Assembly (NCBI GenBank): GCA_937974245.1
Contig: CALJKV010000040.1
Coordinates: forward strand, 1 to 64,000
DNA: 64,000 bases
Source of the DNA: an uncultured Chloroflexota bacterium
GTDB taxonomy: Bacteria > Chloroflexota > Anaerolineae > Aggregatilineales > Phototrophicaceae
Reading direction: 5' to 3'
The translations under genes were made by a program, and so were the position numbers. The notes under the pieces were generated by a model. It did no database searches, was not told where the DNA came from, and was given only the letters and a program-made list of their open reading frames with translations. This document shows positions 17,158 to 26,847 of the stretch, one piece after another; the stretch's first letter is position 1; each line of letters starts with the position of its first letter.

Positions 17158-18519
17158 TTAGGGAATGTAACCTGCGTCCCGCATCGCCCGTGTCACAATT
17201 TCCTGGCCTCTGGCGAGCGCTTCTTCAACCGTGATCTGACCGGCAATCGCCGCTGAAATCTGCTGAGAGACGTCCGTGCCGAAGCCCTGGAATTCAGGGA
17301 TACCGACGAACTGCACGCCCACATATGGTACCGGGTCACGGGTTGCATCCGTGGGGTCTGCCGTCTGGATGGAATTTAGCGTGACATTCGCGAATGCGCC
17401 GGCAGCGGCCTGGTAATTCGGGTTTTCGTAGGTTGAAGCACGTGTACCAGGAGGAATAGTCTGCCAACCATAGGTTTCACCAACGAGGTTGATATAGTCA
17501 CGACTGGTTGACCAGGTGAGGAACTGGAGCGCTGCTGCCTGGTGCTGGCTGGTCGTCGGGATCGCATACGCCCAGCTCCACAGCCAGTGGTAGCCCTTGT
17601 CAACCGGACCGACGGGCGCCATAACGAAACCAACATCGTCCACGACCTGCGATTGAGAAGGATCCGTCAGGAAGCCGGCGGCTACTGTCGCATCTACCCA
17701 CATCGCGGCCTGGCCCTGCGCCATCATAGTCAGCGATTCGCTGAAGCCGTTGTTGGCAGCGCCGGGGACACCGCAGTCCTGGAGCAGGCTGACATAGAAG
17801 TTGACCGCTTCGGCAAACTCTGGCTGATCGAGCTGCGGATTCCATTCTTCGTCGAACCAGCGACCACCATACGTATTGATGACGGTGTTCAGCGGCGCGA
17901 GGACTTCGCCCCAACCGGGCAGACCGCGCAGCGCGATACCATACTGGTTTTGGTCCGGGTTGTGCAGGGCACACGCAAATTCACGAATCTGGTCCCACGT
18001 CGGCTGTTCCGGCATTTCCAGGCCGGCATCTGCAAACATGCGTTTGTTGTAGAACGTCATGCTTGATTCAGCGTAGAAGGGGAGCGCATACATTTCACCC
18101 TCATAGGACAGGCCGAGACGAACCGCTTCCAGCAGGTCGTCCACCGCATAGTCGGGCTGCACACTGTCGGGATATTCCGCCATCAGTTTGTCAACCGAGG
18201 CGAGCCAGCCATTCTGCGCGAAGATCGGTGTTTCGAAAGTGCCGATCTGTACGATGTCGAAGGAACCGGCATTGGTGGTGATGTCGGTTGTCACACGGGC
18301 ACGGAGTTCATTTTCCGGTAGCATGACGAACGACACGTTGATATTCGGGTAAGCGGCATGGAACTGATCCGATAGAGTGAGCAACCGCCGCTGATCGGGG
18401 TTATTGACGACCGCCACTGTGATCGTCACCGAATCTTGTGCAGAAACCAGCGAAATCTGCACGAGGAAAATGGAACTCACAAACACAATAAATAAAACAA
18501 GCGACAATCGTTTTTTCAT
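17158..18519 (-). CDS. Polyol/sugar ABC transporter substrate-binding protein (CUT1)
   Basis: A 453-residue family 1 solute-binding protein. It has a signal peptide (MKKRLSLVLF, then a hydrophobic core ending near VSAQDS). The mature sequence starts with ITVAVVNNPDQRRLLTLSDQF and contains FDIVQIGTFE, ALPFYAESSMTFYNKRMF and the domain hinges typical of mannitol/sorbitol-binding homologues. The ATG has AAGGGAG upstream. It is the first gene of the minus-strand polyol operon. An ACCGGTTT element at 18563-18570, similar to the operator at 63747, lies 44 bases before the start. Confidence 0.9.
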   Translation of the reverse strand: MKKRLSLVLFIVFVSSIFLVQISLVSAQDSVTITVAVVNNPDQRRLLTLSDQFHAAYPNINVSFVMLPENELRARVTTDITTNAGSFDIVQIGTFETPIFAQNGWLASVDKLMAEYPDSVQPDYAVDDLLEAVRLGLSYEGEMYALPFYAESSMTFYNKRMFADAGLEMPEQPTWDQIREFACALHNPDQNQYGIALRGLPGWGEVLAPLNTVINTYGGRWFDEEWNPQLDQPEFAEAVNFYVSLLQDCGVPGAANNGFSESLTMMAQGQAAMWVDATVAAGFLTDPSQSQVVDDVGFVMAPVGPVDKGYHWLWSWAYAIPTTSQHQAAALQFLTWSTSRDYINLVGETYGWQTIPPGTRASTYENPNYQAAAGAFANVTLNSIQTADPTDATRDPVPYVGVQFVGIPEFQGFGTDVSQQISAAIAGQITVEEALARGQEIVTRAMRDAGYIP

Positions 18520-18845
18520 GTAGAAACTCCCTTATTCAACAACTTGCTAAATTTTGTGACCGACCGGTTTGGCCGAAAACACCCACTTTGCCTGCGGGCA
18601 TTCATCACCGACTTTAAGGCTGGCCCGAAATATGCTAAAATGGCGGGCTAGAGTGAATTTCGAACGCCAAAGTTTCTTTAAGTATAGTTAATCTTCGCTG
18701 TAGATTACTGCCAAGAATGTGCCAAAATTTTGCCAACCTGTTGGCGCGATGGCGAATCTGAATCGAATATGCCCGGTCTTTGTACTGAACAGCGAGCGCC
18801 GGATGCGGCACATTCCTTCGGGTTGATCCATCCGTATTTTAAAAT
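18520..18845. promoter_or_regulatory. Divergent intergenic region, polyol operon and two-component genes
   Basis: A 326-base gene-free region that must hold the promoters of both divergent units. On the plus strand, TATGCTAAAAT near 18640 is a possible -10 region. On the minus side, the ACCGGTTT element (18563-18570) resembles LacI-type half sites seen elsewhere in the window. No hairpin or RNA gene was recognised. Confidence 0.35.
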
Positions 18846-20084
18846 ATGACGTTTATTGGGGTACAACCAATGGCTGAAGGTGATCCGGCAATCCACGCAG
18901 GAGATACGCTGTTTGAGGAATTCGTGGAGCAGGTCAAGCAGGTATTGGAACATCTGTATGATTTCGCTTTTTTACAACAACATCCCCTGGCCCGCATTTA
19001 CGATGAAGACGGTGATTTATCCGCAAAAACGGCGGGACGCCAACTGCGCCAGGATTTACTGGCGGTCATCGAATCCCTCAGGCCGCATGATCGCGCTCAC
19101 TTTCGTTCGCCAGTAGCCCGCCTGTACAACATCCTCCACCAGTACTATGTTGAAAACCTGACGATGCGGGAAGTCGCTATCGAATTAGGCTTATCGGAAC
19201 GGCAGGCCTACCGTGACCTGCGGCGCGGGCAAGAGCGTGTGGCCGCCGCCCTTTGGGATAAACGCCTGCCAGAAGCACCGGTAGCCGGCCCTGCCCCAGC
19301 ATCCGCTGACTTTTCATTTGATTCTGAACTGGCACGGCTAAAAATCAATTTCAGCCCGGTTGATCTGGCGACCCTGGCACAACAGGCCAGCGCAGCGGTT
19401 GAACGGCTGGCACAGCAGCGCGATGTCGAAATCGAAATCCACCAACCGCCACAGCCGATTACCCTGTTTACTGATCCCGGTATCGCGCATCAAGTCCTTG
19501 TCAGTATGCTGAGTTATGCTATTCAGCAGGCGCTCCCTGGCAAAGTTTCTGGCGAAATCACATCCAACCGCCAAAGTGCATTACTGACTCTGCGTTTTTC
19601 GGTGCAATCCCCTTTAAGTGATACCACTTCCGTTATCACCAAACTCGCCCAGATCATCAACTGGAAAATCACCTTCGCGCTGCAAGCAGACAATACCGCT
19701 CAGGTCACGCTGCACACAATGCCAGAAAAAACCACGATTCTGATTATTGATGATAATGAAGGCTGGGTTGAGCTGGTTGGGCGTTTTCTGGAAGGGTATA
19801 ACTGTGTCGTGGTCAGCCCAACCGACCAGGAGGACTCCGTACAGCAGGTGGAAGACCTCAATCCGGCGCTTGTCATCCTGGATGTCATGATGCCCAAACG
19901 GGATGGGTGGGAAGTTTTACAGCGGCTGCGGGCCTACCCGCCCACTGCCCGAATCCCAATTATCGTATGCAGCGTTTTTAATGATCCCCAGCTTGCTTAT
20001 TCGCTTGGTGCGTCGGCGTTCGTAGCGAAACCCACGAATTGGAAAACAATTCTGGAAACAATGGAGCAGTTAGGAGTGATCTAG
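18846..20084 (+). CDS. Response regulator with N-terminal helix-turn-helix
   Basis: A 412-residue protein in an unusual order. First comes a region with a sigma-factor-like helix-turn-helix (NLTMREVAIELGLSERQAYRDLRRG, about residues 100-130). Next is a middle part of about 150 residues that looks like a degenerate histidine-kinase ATPase fold. Last is a receiver domain (about 295-412) with ILIIDDNEGW, the phosphoacceptor Asp in LVILDVMMPKRDGW, and the Lys in FVAKPTNW. Receiver domains are normally N-terminal, so this inverted layout is notable. The ATG at 18870, with GGGG upstream, is an alternative start. The adjacent histidine kinase begins 18 bases downstream and is its likely partner. Confidence 0.8.
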   Translation: MTFIGVQPMAEGDPAIHAGDTLFEEFVEQVKQVLEHLYDFAFLQQHPLARIYDEDGDLSAKTAGRQLRQDLLAVIESLRPHDRAHFRSPVARLYNILHQYYVENLTMREVAIELGLSERQAYRDLRRGQERVAAALWDKRLPEAPVAGPAPASADFSFDSELARLKINFSPVDLATLAQQASAAVERLAQQRDVEIEIHQPPQPITLFTDPGIAHQVLVSMLSYAIQQALPGKVSGEITSNRQSALLTLRFSVQSPLSDTTSVITKLAQIINWKITFALQADNTAQVTLHTMPEKTTILIIDDNEGWVELVGRFLEGYNCVVVSPTDQEDSVQQVEDLNPALVILDVMMPKRDGWEVLQRLRAYPPTARIPIIVCSVFNDPQLAYSLGASAFVAKPTNWKTILETMEQLGVI

Positions 20085-20102
20085 TCACAAGGCCTAAAAA
20101 CA

Positions 20103-22253
20103 ATGTCCACAAACGACTTTGGCGACGGTTTAGGAGAACTGCGTGCGCAGTTGGTGTGGCGTTTAAGCCATGCGGTCATCATTTTGGGGCTGGCGGCCAC
20201 ATGGTATCTGATAGTACGTCGTGACCTGCCGCTGATTCAAGCACTCATCCCATTCCTGGCGATTGTCATCGGGCGCGGGGCGCAGGTGACAAATGACAAG
20301 CACCCCCGTTTTGCCCGCCGCCTCCTGGTCAGCGGCATTCTGCTTAACCTGTTACTGGCGATGTTGATAATTGACAATATTTTTCTGCCGTATCTCGGTA
20401 TTCCCGCCATATTTATCAGCGCCTTGCTGGTCAGCAACGGCAGTCTGATCAGTGTCGTCATGATCGGTGGGGCCGTGCTGCTGCTGACAACACTCTCCGG
20501 GCGGGCGTATCCTCTGCTGGAACTGTATGTAACCCTGTTACTTGCGGGTGGCTCAGGCTGGTTGAGCGCCTATACACTGTTTACGGCAGTCCATTGGTAC
20601 AGTGGTATGCAGGCCCGCAGCCAACAACTGCTGGAAACTACACGCACGCACCGGGCTGAATTAAGCCGCGCTCTGAAATCGCTGCAACTTGCTTACGAGA
20701 CTCAGCAGCACATGCAGATTGAGTTGAAATGGGCACGCAAACACGCTGAGGATGCCCGTCGGTTAAAAGAACAGTTCGCTGCCAATATCAGCCATGAATT
20801 GTGGACGCCAATCAACTTAATTCTCGGCTTCAGCGAGGTGATGTATCTATCGCCGGATGTCTATGGCGATATGGCCTGGACGCCGGGATTGCGCCGCGAC
20901 ATTTACCAGATTTACCGCAACAGCCAGCACTTGCTTGGCATGATCCGCGATGTCCTCGATCTCTCCCGTTTCGAAATGACGGGCTATAACATTTCCCTCG
21001 AAACCGTCGAACTGGAGCCGCTGCTGCGCGACAGCATCGAAATCGTTGAGCATCTGGTTAAAGGGCATTCAGTACGTCTCGAACTTAATATCAAGGGTGA
21101 ACTTCCACCACTTGAAATTGATCGAACACGAATCCGCCAGGTGATCCTTAATTTACTCAATAACGCCTTCCGCTTTACTGAAACGGGTGTCATTGAGCTT
21201 TCGGCACAACTCCTTAATCAAGAAGTGATGATTAGCATTCGGGATACCGGTCTAGGCATTCCCGCCGAGAGTCTCACCTATTTGTTTGATGAGTTCTACC
21301 AGGTGACGACTTCGCTACAGCAGAAGAACAGCGGCCTGGGGCTTGGCCTGGCGATCAGCAAGCGGTTTGTTGAGGCTCATGGCGGGCGCATCTGGGTTGA
21401 AAGCCAGGAGGGGGTTGGCTCGTGTTTTTCTTTCTCGCTGCCGATCTCTGAACGATTCTACACACAATCTGTGCCCACCCAAAAGGGAGGTGATCTGGAC
21501 AACAAAATGACCCGCGCTTATGTCCTCGTGCTTGAAAAAGACCCGGCGGTGGTCACACTGCTGCAACACCATATATCCGATTTCGACCTGGTCCAGGTAC
21601 GCAATATACACTCACTGCGCGAGATGATTATCAGTTATCACCCACGCGCCTTGATCCGTAATGTCCGCCCCGACACGCGAGAGATGCTCGCACCCGAAGT
21701 GCTGGCGATGGGTGTTCCCTGTATTGACTGCACGCTACCCAGCGCGGCGTGGGTCGCAGAAGAACGGGGAGTCACGGTATGTCTAACCAAACCAATCACC
21801 AGCAATATCCTGATGCACGAAATAGCACGTTTCGGCAGTGTCCGACATATTTTGATTCTGTTTTCAGACCGGGATTTTGCGTTGCTGATCGAACGCTTAT
21901 GCAGCATGATAAACAGGTCGTTGGAAGTGCGCCGTGCCTACGATGTGGAACAGGGTCTGATGGCGCTTCACTATCAGCGTCCTGACCTGATTTTGCTGGA
22001 TGAAACAATCTTTGGAGATGGCAGTATTCTGAAACAGATACACGCTATCCCGGGCTTCGCGGACATCCCAACGATGCTGCTGACCGTTGCGCGACAGGTT
22101 GAATCAATGTGGGAAGGCAGTCGCTTCACTGTATATCATCAAGATGGTTTGTTTCCGAGCGAAATCCTGAGCAGTCTGGATGCGATAATCAACGGTCTCA
22201 AGCCGCGCACATACATTCACAAAAGTGAAACAACTGATCAATTTGCTCACTAA
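20103..22253 (+). CDS. Membrane sensor histidine kinase with C-terminal receiver-like domains
   Basis: A 716-residue kinase. About six hydrophobic segments lie in residues 15-165. A coiled-coil stretch follows (MQARSQQLLETTRTHRAELSRAL). The dimerisation domain has the phospho-His in NISHELWTP. The ATPase has the N box RQVILNLLNNAFRF, the DTGLGIP G1 box and GLGLGLAISK. After residue 460 come two receiver-like segments. The first lacks a phosphoacceptor (RNVRPDTREM); the second has LILLDETIFGDG, which could be phosphorylated. It is co-transcribed with the response regulator and ends convergently, overlapping the stop of the radical SAM operon by four bases. Confidence 0.88.
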   Translation: MSTNDFGDGLGELRAQLVWRLSHAVIILGLAATWYLIVRRDLPLIQALIPFLAIVIGRGAQVTNDKHPRFARRLLVSGILLNLLLAMLIIDNIFLPYLGIPAIFISALLVSNGSLISVVMIGGAVLLLTTLSGRAYPLLELYVTLLLAGGSGWLSAYTLFTAVHWYSGMQARSQQLLETTRTHRAELSRALKSLQLAYETQQHMQIELKWARKHAEDARRLKEQFAANISHELWTPINLILGFSEVMYLSPDVYGDMAWTPGLRRDIYQIYRNSQHLLGMIRDVLDLSRFEMTGYNISLETVELEPLLRDSIEIVEHLVKGHSVRLELNIKGELPPLEIDRTRIRQVILNLLNNAFRFTETGVIELSAQLLNQEVMISIRDTGLGIPAESLTYLFDEFYQVTTSLQQKNSGLGLGLAISKRFVEAHGGRIWVESQEGVGSCFSFSLPISERFYTQSVPTQKGGDLDNKMTRAYVLVLEKDPAVVTLLQHHISDFDLVQVRNIHSLREMIISYHPRALIRNVRPDTREMLAPEVLAMGVPCIDCTLPSAAWVAEERGVTVCLTKPITSNILMHEIARFGSVRHILILFSDRDFALLIERLCSMINRSLEVRRAYDVEQGLMALHYQRPDLILLDETIFGDGSILKQIHAIPGFADIPTMLLTVARQVESMWEGSRFTVYHQDGLFPSEILSSLDAIINGLKPRTYIHKSETTDQFAH

Positions 22254-23641
22254 AAGATTGGTTTTTCAACCAGGAAGGCCGTAAGGTCGGCGATGAGATT
22301 GCCAGCGAACCACGATCCACTGGCAGTCAGTTTCAAGCCATCGTTCCCGTTGTGATTGATAAGCTCGCAGGTCATCCAGCGATCCATCAAGGCGCTCATA
22401 CCCGAAAAGTTCGACTTCGCTTCATGAACCACCTGGCCTGAAATCCTCGATGCCTGAATCCCTTTGACAAACGGCTGAATCACGTCGAACGCGGTATCGT
22501 GTCGCAGTCCCCCTTCTAAGCCCGGTAGCCCGTCCTGAGAATGTTTCATGTAACGAGCATAACTCGGATGACGATAATGATAATTTCCAAACACACCATC
22601 AGCAATCGTGCCAACCGCGAGCAAGTCTTCTCCGCGTATCGGGAAAGTGAAATAGATGTTGGTATCCTGTGTATCCGCCCAATGGTTGAACAGATTCTTG
22701 GTGAATCCGCGTGATTCCAGCAGCAGCGCCCCTGCCACGAACATCCAATAGTTGAACTGATGCCGACTTGGGGCGGTGAGACCGTACTGTTTACACCAGC
22801 GGCGGTTCTGGGGGTAAACCAGTAATTCGTAGATCGAAAAGCCATTTACCCCGATATCCATCAGAATTTCGATGGCATCCATGAAGCCCGTAAGTGTTTG
22901 ATACGGCAGCCCACAGATCAGATCCACACTCACTACCCAATCCAGCGCCAACGTGCGCTCGATCACATCCAGCGCCGCCACAGGATGCCGCAGCCGCCCG
23001 ATGGTTTCTCGTACCTGCGGTTCAAGGGTCTGAATGCCGATATGAAGCCGGCGATAGCCCAGTTCATGCAGGACGTCAGTGATTTCCGGCGTGAGTTCAT
23101 TTACGGTCGATTCCAGCGCCCATTCCGTCTCCGGGGATACTGAAAAGCACTCCCGACAGCAATCCGTAATCTGGCGGAGCGCCGCGCCTCCCAGGAAAGT
23201 TGGCGTGCCACCGCCCAGGTGGACGGTAGATACAGGCCGCTGGCTCAAGTTACCCTGCCGACTCCATAAGCGGAGTTCGTAACATAGTCGGTCAACGTAG
23301 TCCTGAATACGTTCCGTCTGGTGGCTGCCCAGCTTGAAGGAATAACTGTCGCAGAAGTTACACTTACGCGAGCAGAAAGGGGTGTGCAAATAGATGCAGA
23401 ACGGTTTGCCCGAGTCGGTCTGTGATAGATCGTGTTGCAGGATGTTCCATGCCGCCTGGCCGGAGTCGCTATAACCATGATGACGCCAGGGAGGCAGTGG
23501 CAGCATCCAATCCCCGACATTGTAATGCGGCTCAAGGGACTGCCAATGATAACGGATAGCATCCACATTCACCGATGTCGGCGCATCCAGAAAGAATGAA
23601 TCAAACAGTGTCATATCGTTCAAAGGAAATCCTTCTTTCAT
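22250..23641 (-). CDS. HemW/coproporphyrinogen oxidase-like radical SAM protein
   Basis: A 463-residue radical SAM protein of the HemW/HemN-like group. The [4Fe-4S] cluster motif is CSRKCNFC (Cys90, Cys94, Cys97) in YLHTPFCSRKC. Then come HLGGGTPTFLGG (SAM contact), ALESTVNELTPE and GIQTLEPQVRETIGR, all typical of the group. The ATG at 23641 overlaps the stop of the preceding radical SAM gene (ATGA). A second possible start is Met10. It is the last gene of the radical SAM operon. HemW relatives bind haem or act as methylases and oxidases; its role here may be an extra modification step or cofactor supply. It is not a housekeeping hemW, judging by the operon and the length. Confidence 0.82.
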   Translation of the reverse strand: MKEGFPLNDMTLFDSFFLDAPTSVNVDAIRYHWQSLEPHYNVGDWMLPLPPWRHHGYSDSGQAAWNILQHDLSQTDSGKPFCIYLHTPFCSRKCNFCDSYSFKLGSHQTERIQDYVDRLCYELRLWSRQGNLSQRPVSTVHLGGGTPTFLGGAALRQITDCCRECFSVSPETEWALESTVNELTPEITDVLHELGYRRLHIGIQTLEPQVRETIGRLRHPVAALDVIERTLALDWVVSVDLICGLPYQTLTGFMDAIEILMDIGVNGFSIYELLVYPQNRRWCKQYGLTAPSRHQFNYWMFVAGALLLESRGFTKNLFNHWADTQDTNIYFTFPIRGEDLLAVGTIADGVFGNYHYRHPSYARYMKHSQDGLPGLEGGLRHDTAFDVIQPFVKGIQASRISGQVVHEAKSNFSGMSALMDRWMTCELINHNGNDGLKLTASGSWFAGNLIADLTAFLVEKPIF

Positions 23642-24990
23642 GACATGCGCACCGGTGCGCCAGCGATACCATTACCGTTGACTGGCAGCGTTGCCGCGGT
23701 TTCGCGTATAAGGGCGCTTGCCAGTCGTTGGTGAACCTGGCAGCGAAAATTCTCGATAGGCTGTTGGTTGTTCGTCACCGGGCAATATTCCGGGCAGGCG
23801 CGGACACAGTGATAGCGGTTAAAACAGCCCTGACAACTATCCGGCGTGAACGCCAAGGATGAGCGTATGGCCGCGATACGTTCAGGATCAATCGCAAACG
23901 CGCCGTGACCGTTTGATCGTCCGATAGTATAGCCGCCAGCATCGGCCTGTGCGCGGTCGGTCGTCTTCAGGCAGGCGGTAGCGATCTCCCCCGGCACCAG
24001 TTGAAGAACATCACGCATGACATGACAATAAGGGCCATGAATTTCACCGGGGCGGCTGCCGGAATTCAGCCAGGGCACGCCCCATCTTCGAGCTACAGCC
24101 CGCGCTTCCAGGAACGCACTGGTAAAACCTTCTGCGTCGTACAAAGCAGTTTCATCCTGTACGCCACGCCCGACCCGATAAACTGGCTCAACATGAATCT
24201 CCAACGGGCGTAATTGAGCGCAGATATAGTCCGCGATTTCCGGCTGGCGGGCTGCTGAGTCGCGGGTGATTGTAACCCGCACATGCAGGATTTTTCCCGC
24301 AGCATGTATAATTTGTGCCGTGCGTTCGACTGCTTTGGCAGTATTACCACCGCCCAGACGTGGGCGCTGGCTGTTCTGGATGTCTGGCGGACCATCACAG
24401 GATAGACCGACCATATCAAACCGCTCCGCTAGCCATGCGGCCTTCTGTTCGGGCATCGTTCCATTGGTGGCGATATAGCGCAGCAGCGGAAGGCCATACC
24501 TCCCGGCGACTGCTTCAACTGTATCGAGGATGTGCTCGGCAAATGGCTGGTCAAGTGCTGGCTCGCCGCCACCGTGAAACACAACCGTAAAAGGGCGGTT
24601 CTGCTCCAGACAGTTGTGGGCGACAATGTCTGCTGCTGCTGCCACTACTTCTGGCTTGAGGCGGGGGGCGTGCTGTGAGGATGGCATGGCGTAGCAGTAG
24701 CGACAGAGTAAGTTGCACTCATTGTTCAGGTAGAGCGTCAGGCAGACAGGCGTGAAGGGGTGCGACAATAAATCATGCCAGCTTTTCTCGGCTTGTATGG
24801 CATGGCGGCGTAATTCGGATACGGCTGCCCATTGCGGTGGCTCATCCGAAACCAGATATCGCTCGAATGCGTCGGCATTCTCGGCTGCAACTGTGACGAC
24901 ATATCCCGGTGCATAAAACAGCGTGCGGTGGTTCTCATTAGCCCGAAACAAAGGATAGTCTGCGATGGGCATGAAGGGATAGTCGATCAT
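23638..24990 (-). CDS. Radical SAM/SPASM peptide-maturase-like protein
   Basis: A 450-residue protein from ATG 24990. An N-terminal region of about 75 residues comes first. The radical SAM motif is CNLLCRYC (Cys92, Cys96, Cys99) in YLNNECNLLCRYCYA, with the FHGGGEPALD SAM-binding stretch and ATNGT. The C-terminal SPASM domain is Cys-rich (CQGCFNRYHCVRACPEYC, then RCQVHQ), predicted to hold auxiliary [4Fe-4S] clusters. Such enzymes install thioether or carbon-carbon links in peptides, or act on proteins (AnSME-like). Residues upstream of Met27 in the longer reading overlap the small gene before it and are excluded. Its stop overlaps the next start, so translation is coupled. Confidence 0.88.
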   Translation of the reverse strand: MIDYPFMPIADYPLFRANENHRTLFYAPGYVVTVAAENADAFERYLVSDEPPQWAAVSELRRHAIQAEKSWHDLLSHPFTPVCLTLYLNNECNLLCRYCYAMPSSQHAPRLKPEVVAAAADIVAHNCLEQNRPFTVVFHGGGEPALDQPFAEHILDTVEAVAGRYGLPLLRYIATNGTMPEQKAAWLAERFDMVGLSCDGPPDIQNSQRPRLGGGNTAKAVERTAQIIHAAGKILHVRVTITRDSAARQPEIADYICAQLRPLEIHVEPVYRVGRGVQDETALYDAEGFTSAFLEARAVARRWGVPWLNSGSRPGEIHGPYCHVMRDVLQLVPGEIATACLKTTDRAQADAGGYTIGRSNGHGAFAIDPERIAAIRSSLAFTPDSCQGCFNRYHCVRACPEYCPVTNNQQPIENFRCQVHQRLASALIRETAATLPVNGNGIAGAPVRMS

Positions 24991-25003
24991 GGCAAGCGCA
25001 GAG

Positions 25004-25459
25004 TTAGAACCTGGGCAGGCAAATACCTGCCACCACCAACGACAAAAACAGGCCGCGTGTATAGGCAAAGCTATGCGTATAATCCCAGCCTGTCGCTACA
25101 CTCAGTTGAGCGCTGGCCTCGGACACGAAGTTCAGGCCGTTAAACAGGTTGAAGGCGATGCGTGCTGGCGACTCAATTGGAAACAAACAGATGGGTTCTG
25201 TGGTATTCGGCGGCTGCCCCCAGACAAAACCATCTTTGGTTATGATCTCTACTCCTGGTATAACCAGTGGTGTAACTTCTCCCAATTCATCATCAGGCCA
25301 GTTGCCCAGATCAGCCAGAGTATGGGTGCGTTTCCCCTGTTCCTGCGCTTCGACCACCTCAACATTTTGCAGGAATGAAGTCAACAGCCCCCGGCGTGTG
25401 TAGGTAAACACGAGCCGGCCCCGTGGAAATTGATCGAAAGCATAACGGTTATCAGACAT
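25004..25459 (-). CDS. Small radical SAM-associated protein, possible PqqD/RRE-like domain
   Basis: A 151-residue protein of no named family that I recognise. It begins YAFDQFPRGRLVFTYTRRG, with a middle acidic stretch (LADLGNWPDDELGEV). The last 55 residues (PARIAFNLFNGLNF, then ATGWDYTHSFAYTRGLFLSLVVAGICL) follow the PqqD pattern: two helices separated by a turn, the second ending in a hydrophobic GLI-like tail. PqqD-like RRE domains present precursor peptides to radical SAM maturases. It is squeezed between two SPASM genes with gaps of 2 and 13 bases, which supports a joint function. The RRE reading is inference. Confidence 0.6.
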   Translation of the reverse strand: MSDNRYAFDQFPRGRLVFTYTRRGLLTSFLQNVEVVEAQEQGKRTHTLADLGNWPDDELGEVTPLVIPGVEIITKDGFVWGQPPNTTEPICLFPIESPARIAFNLFNGLNFVSEASAQLSVATGWDYTHSFAYTRGLFLSLVVAGICLPRF

Positions 25460-25461
25460 CG

Positions 25462-26820
25462 TTAACTGCTTATCTCCATTTCCATCCCGTACAGGGGAAC
25501 AGACGCAGAAGCTGACTTTTGCCAGACACCATTCCCTTCCACCATCCGCCGAAGCAACAATTGCTCGGTCAGCGTGCGGTTCATCTGGCAGCGCACACCC
25601 CGAATTTGGTGGCCGTCCGGCTCGTCAGCGAACACACGAGCATAACAATCCCCGGCGCATGACCAGTAGCAGAAACAATCGCGACAGGCATCCCGGCGTT
25701 CCGCCATCAGATTGTGCAGGTGACTGCGTGCATCGGTATTAATCGCAATTTCACGATCATTGATACAGCCAATTGTTGAAATGGACGACAGGGGATGAGC
25801 CGGACTGGCGACTTCATAGCAGGTGACGACTGCGCCACCCCCGTTCACAATCAAGGCGTTGTAGGGTGCAGTACAGAATGTTGTTGTTACCTGGCCGAGC
25901 CGCGCCCCGGAATACATCAGGTTACGTCCATGCTGGGTCGCAATGTCATGCGCCTCCAAATAGGCACGAACAAAGGCCATGCCATCATCGGTATCGGAAT
26001 CGCCATGTCCACCGCGTTCGGTATTGAATGCCGGTTCAACCTGGAAATTGCGGCAGCCGGTGTTTTCACATAGATAACGCATATCCTGTGGCAGTCGCTC
26101 CCAGGGAGCAGTGGCGGTCATGCGGATACTATAGGCGAATTCACGCCGATCGAGTTCAGCTACTGTTCGCATGACCAGTTCGGATGACCGGCCTCCGAGC
26201 AACAGCGGGCGCTGATTGTCCTGCGTTTCTGGACTGCCATCTAACGAGAGGCTCAATCCATCCAGGTTATTCACAATCCAGTCACATTGTCGCGGTGACC
26301 ATATCCCGTTGGAAGTCAGTGTCAGCCGTGCCAGAAGCGGCTTCTCACGGGCGTACTCAGCGCAGGCTTTGAGCACACGCCAATTAAAAGTCGGTTCGCC
26401 GCCACCATGAAACGATACTTCAAAAGCCGTGCGACCCGTGTCCTCTGCGTTTTTGCAGACGGCATCAATTGCGGTGTATCCTAACTCAAGTGTCAGTTCC
26501 TCTGGCGGAGCTTCCCCTGCCGCCGCATAACAATAGGTGCAGCGTAGCTGGCACTGGTTGGTCATCAACAGCACCGCCGTAGTCGGCAGAAAATTGTCTT
26601 CGGGGCGAGGTGGCTCAGGCGGATCAGGCAGGTAGAAACCGATGCTTTGGAGGAAGTCATCTATATCCGGTGACACATCAACCTGATCGTTGGGAGACTC
26701 AGCTAACCGTTGAGCGATGGTAGCCATCGCGTGATTACCGATGAAGGCCAGCCCGGTACGTGGTTTATAGATGATATACTTTCCCGGAGATTCGCTCACA
26801 GGAATAATTTCGATTTCCAT
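25462..26820 (-). CDS. Radical SAM/SPASM peptide-maturase-like protein
   Basis: A 452-residue protein. Residues 1-65 may form a PqqD-like domain (YKPRTGLAFIGNHAMATIAQRL). The radical SAM motif CQLRCTYC (Cys90, Cys94, Cys97) lies in LLMTNQCQLRCTYCYAA. It is followed by FHGGGEPTFN, LTSNG and LSLDGSPETQ. The SPASM domain ends with CRDCFCYWSCAGDCYAR and a final Cys in VRCQMNR. It is the gene directly after the Cys-rich substrate candidate (26929-27711), separated by a stem-loop, with GGGAG before the ATG. The spacing makes it the prime candidate for acting on that protein. Confidence 0.9.
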   Translation of the reverse strand: MEIEIIPVSESPGKYIIYKPRTGLAFIGNHAMATIAQRLAESPNDQVDVSPDIDDFLQSIGFYLPDPPEPPRPEDNFLPTTAVLLMTNQCQLRCTYCYAAAGEAPPEELTLELGYTAIDAVCKNAEDTGRTAFEVSFHGGGEPTFNWRVLKACAEYAREKPLLARLTLTSNGIWSPRQCDWIVNNLDGLSLSLDGSPETQDNQRPLLLGGRSSELVMRTVAELDRREFAYSIRMTATAPWERLPQDMRYLCENTGCRNFQVEPAFNTERGGHGDSDTDDGMAFVRAYLEAHDIATQHGRNLMYSGARLGQVTTTFCTAPYNALIVNGGGAVVTCYEVASPAHPLSSISTIGCINDREIAINTDARSHLHNLMAERRDACRDCFCYWSCAGDCYARVFADEPDGHQIRGVRCQMNRTLTEQLLLRRMVEGNGVWQKSASASVPLYGMEMEISS

Positions 26821-26847
26821 CTACGCTCCCTCTCTCTTTTTTCCGCC

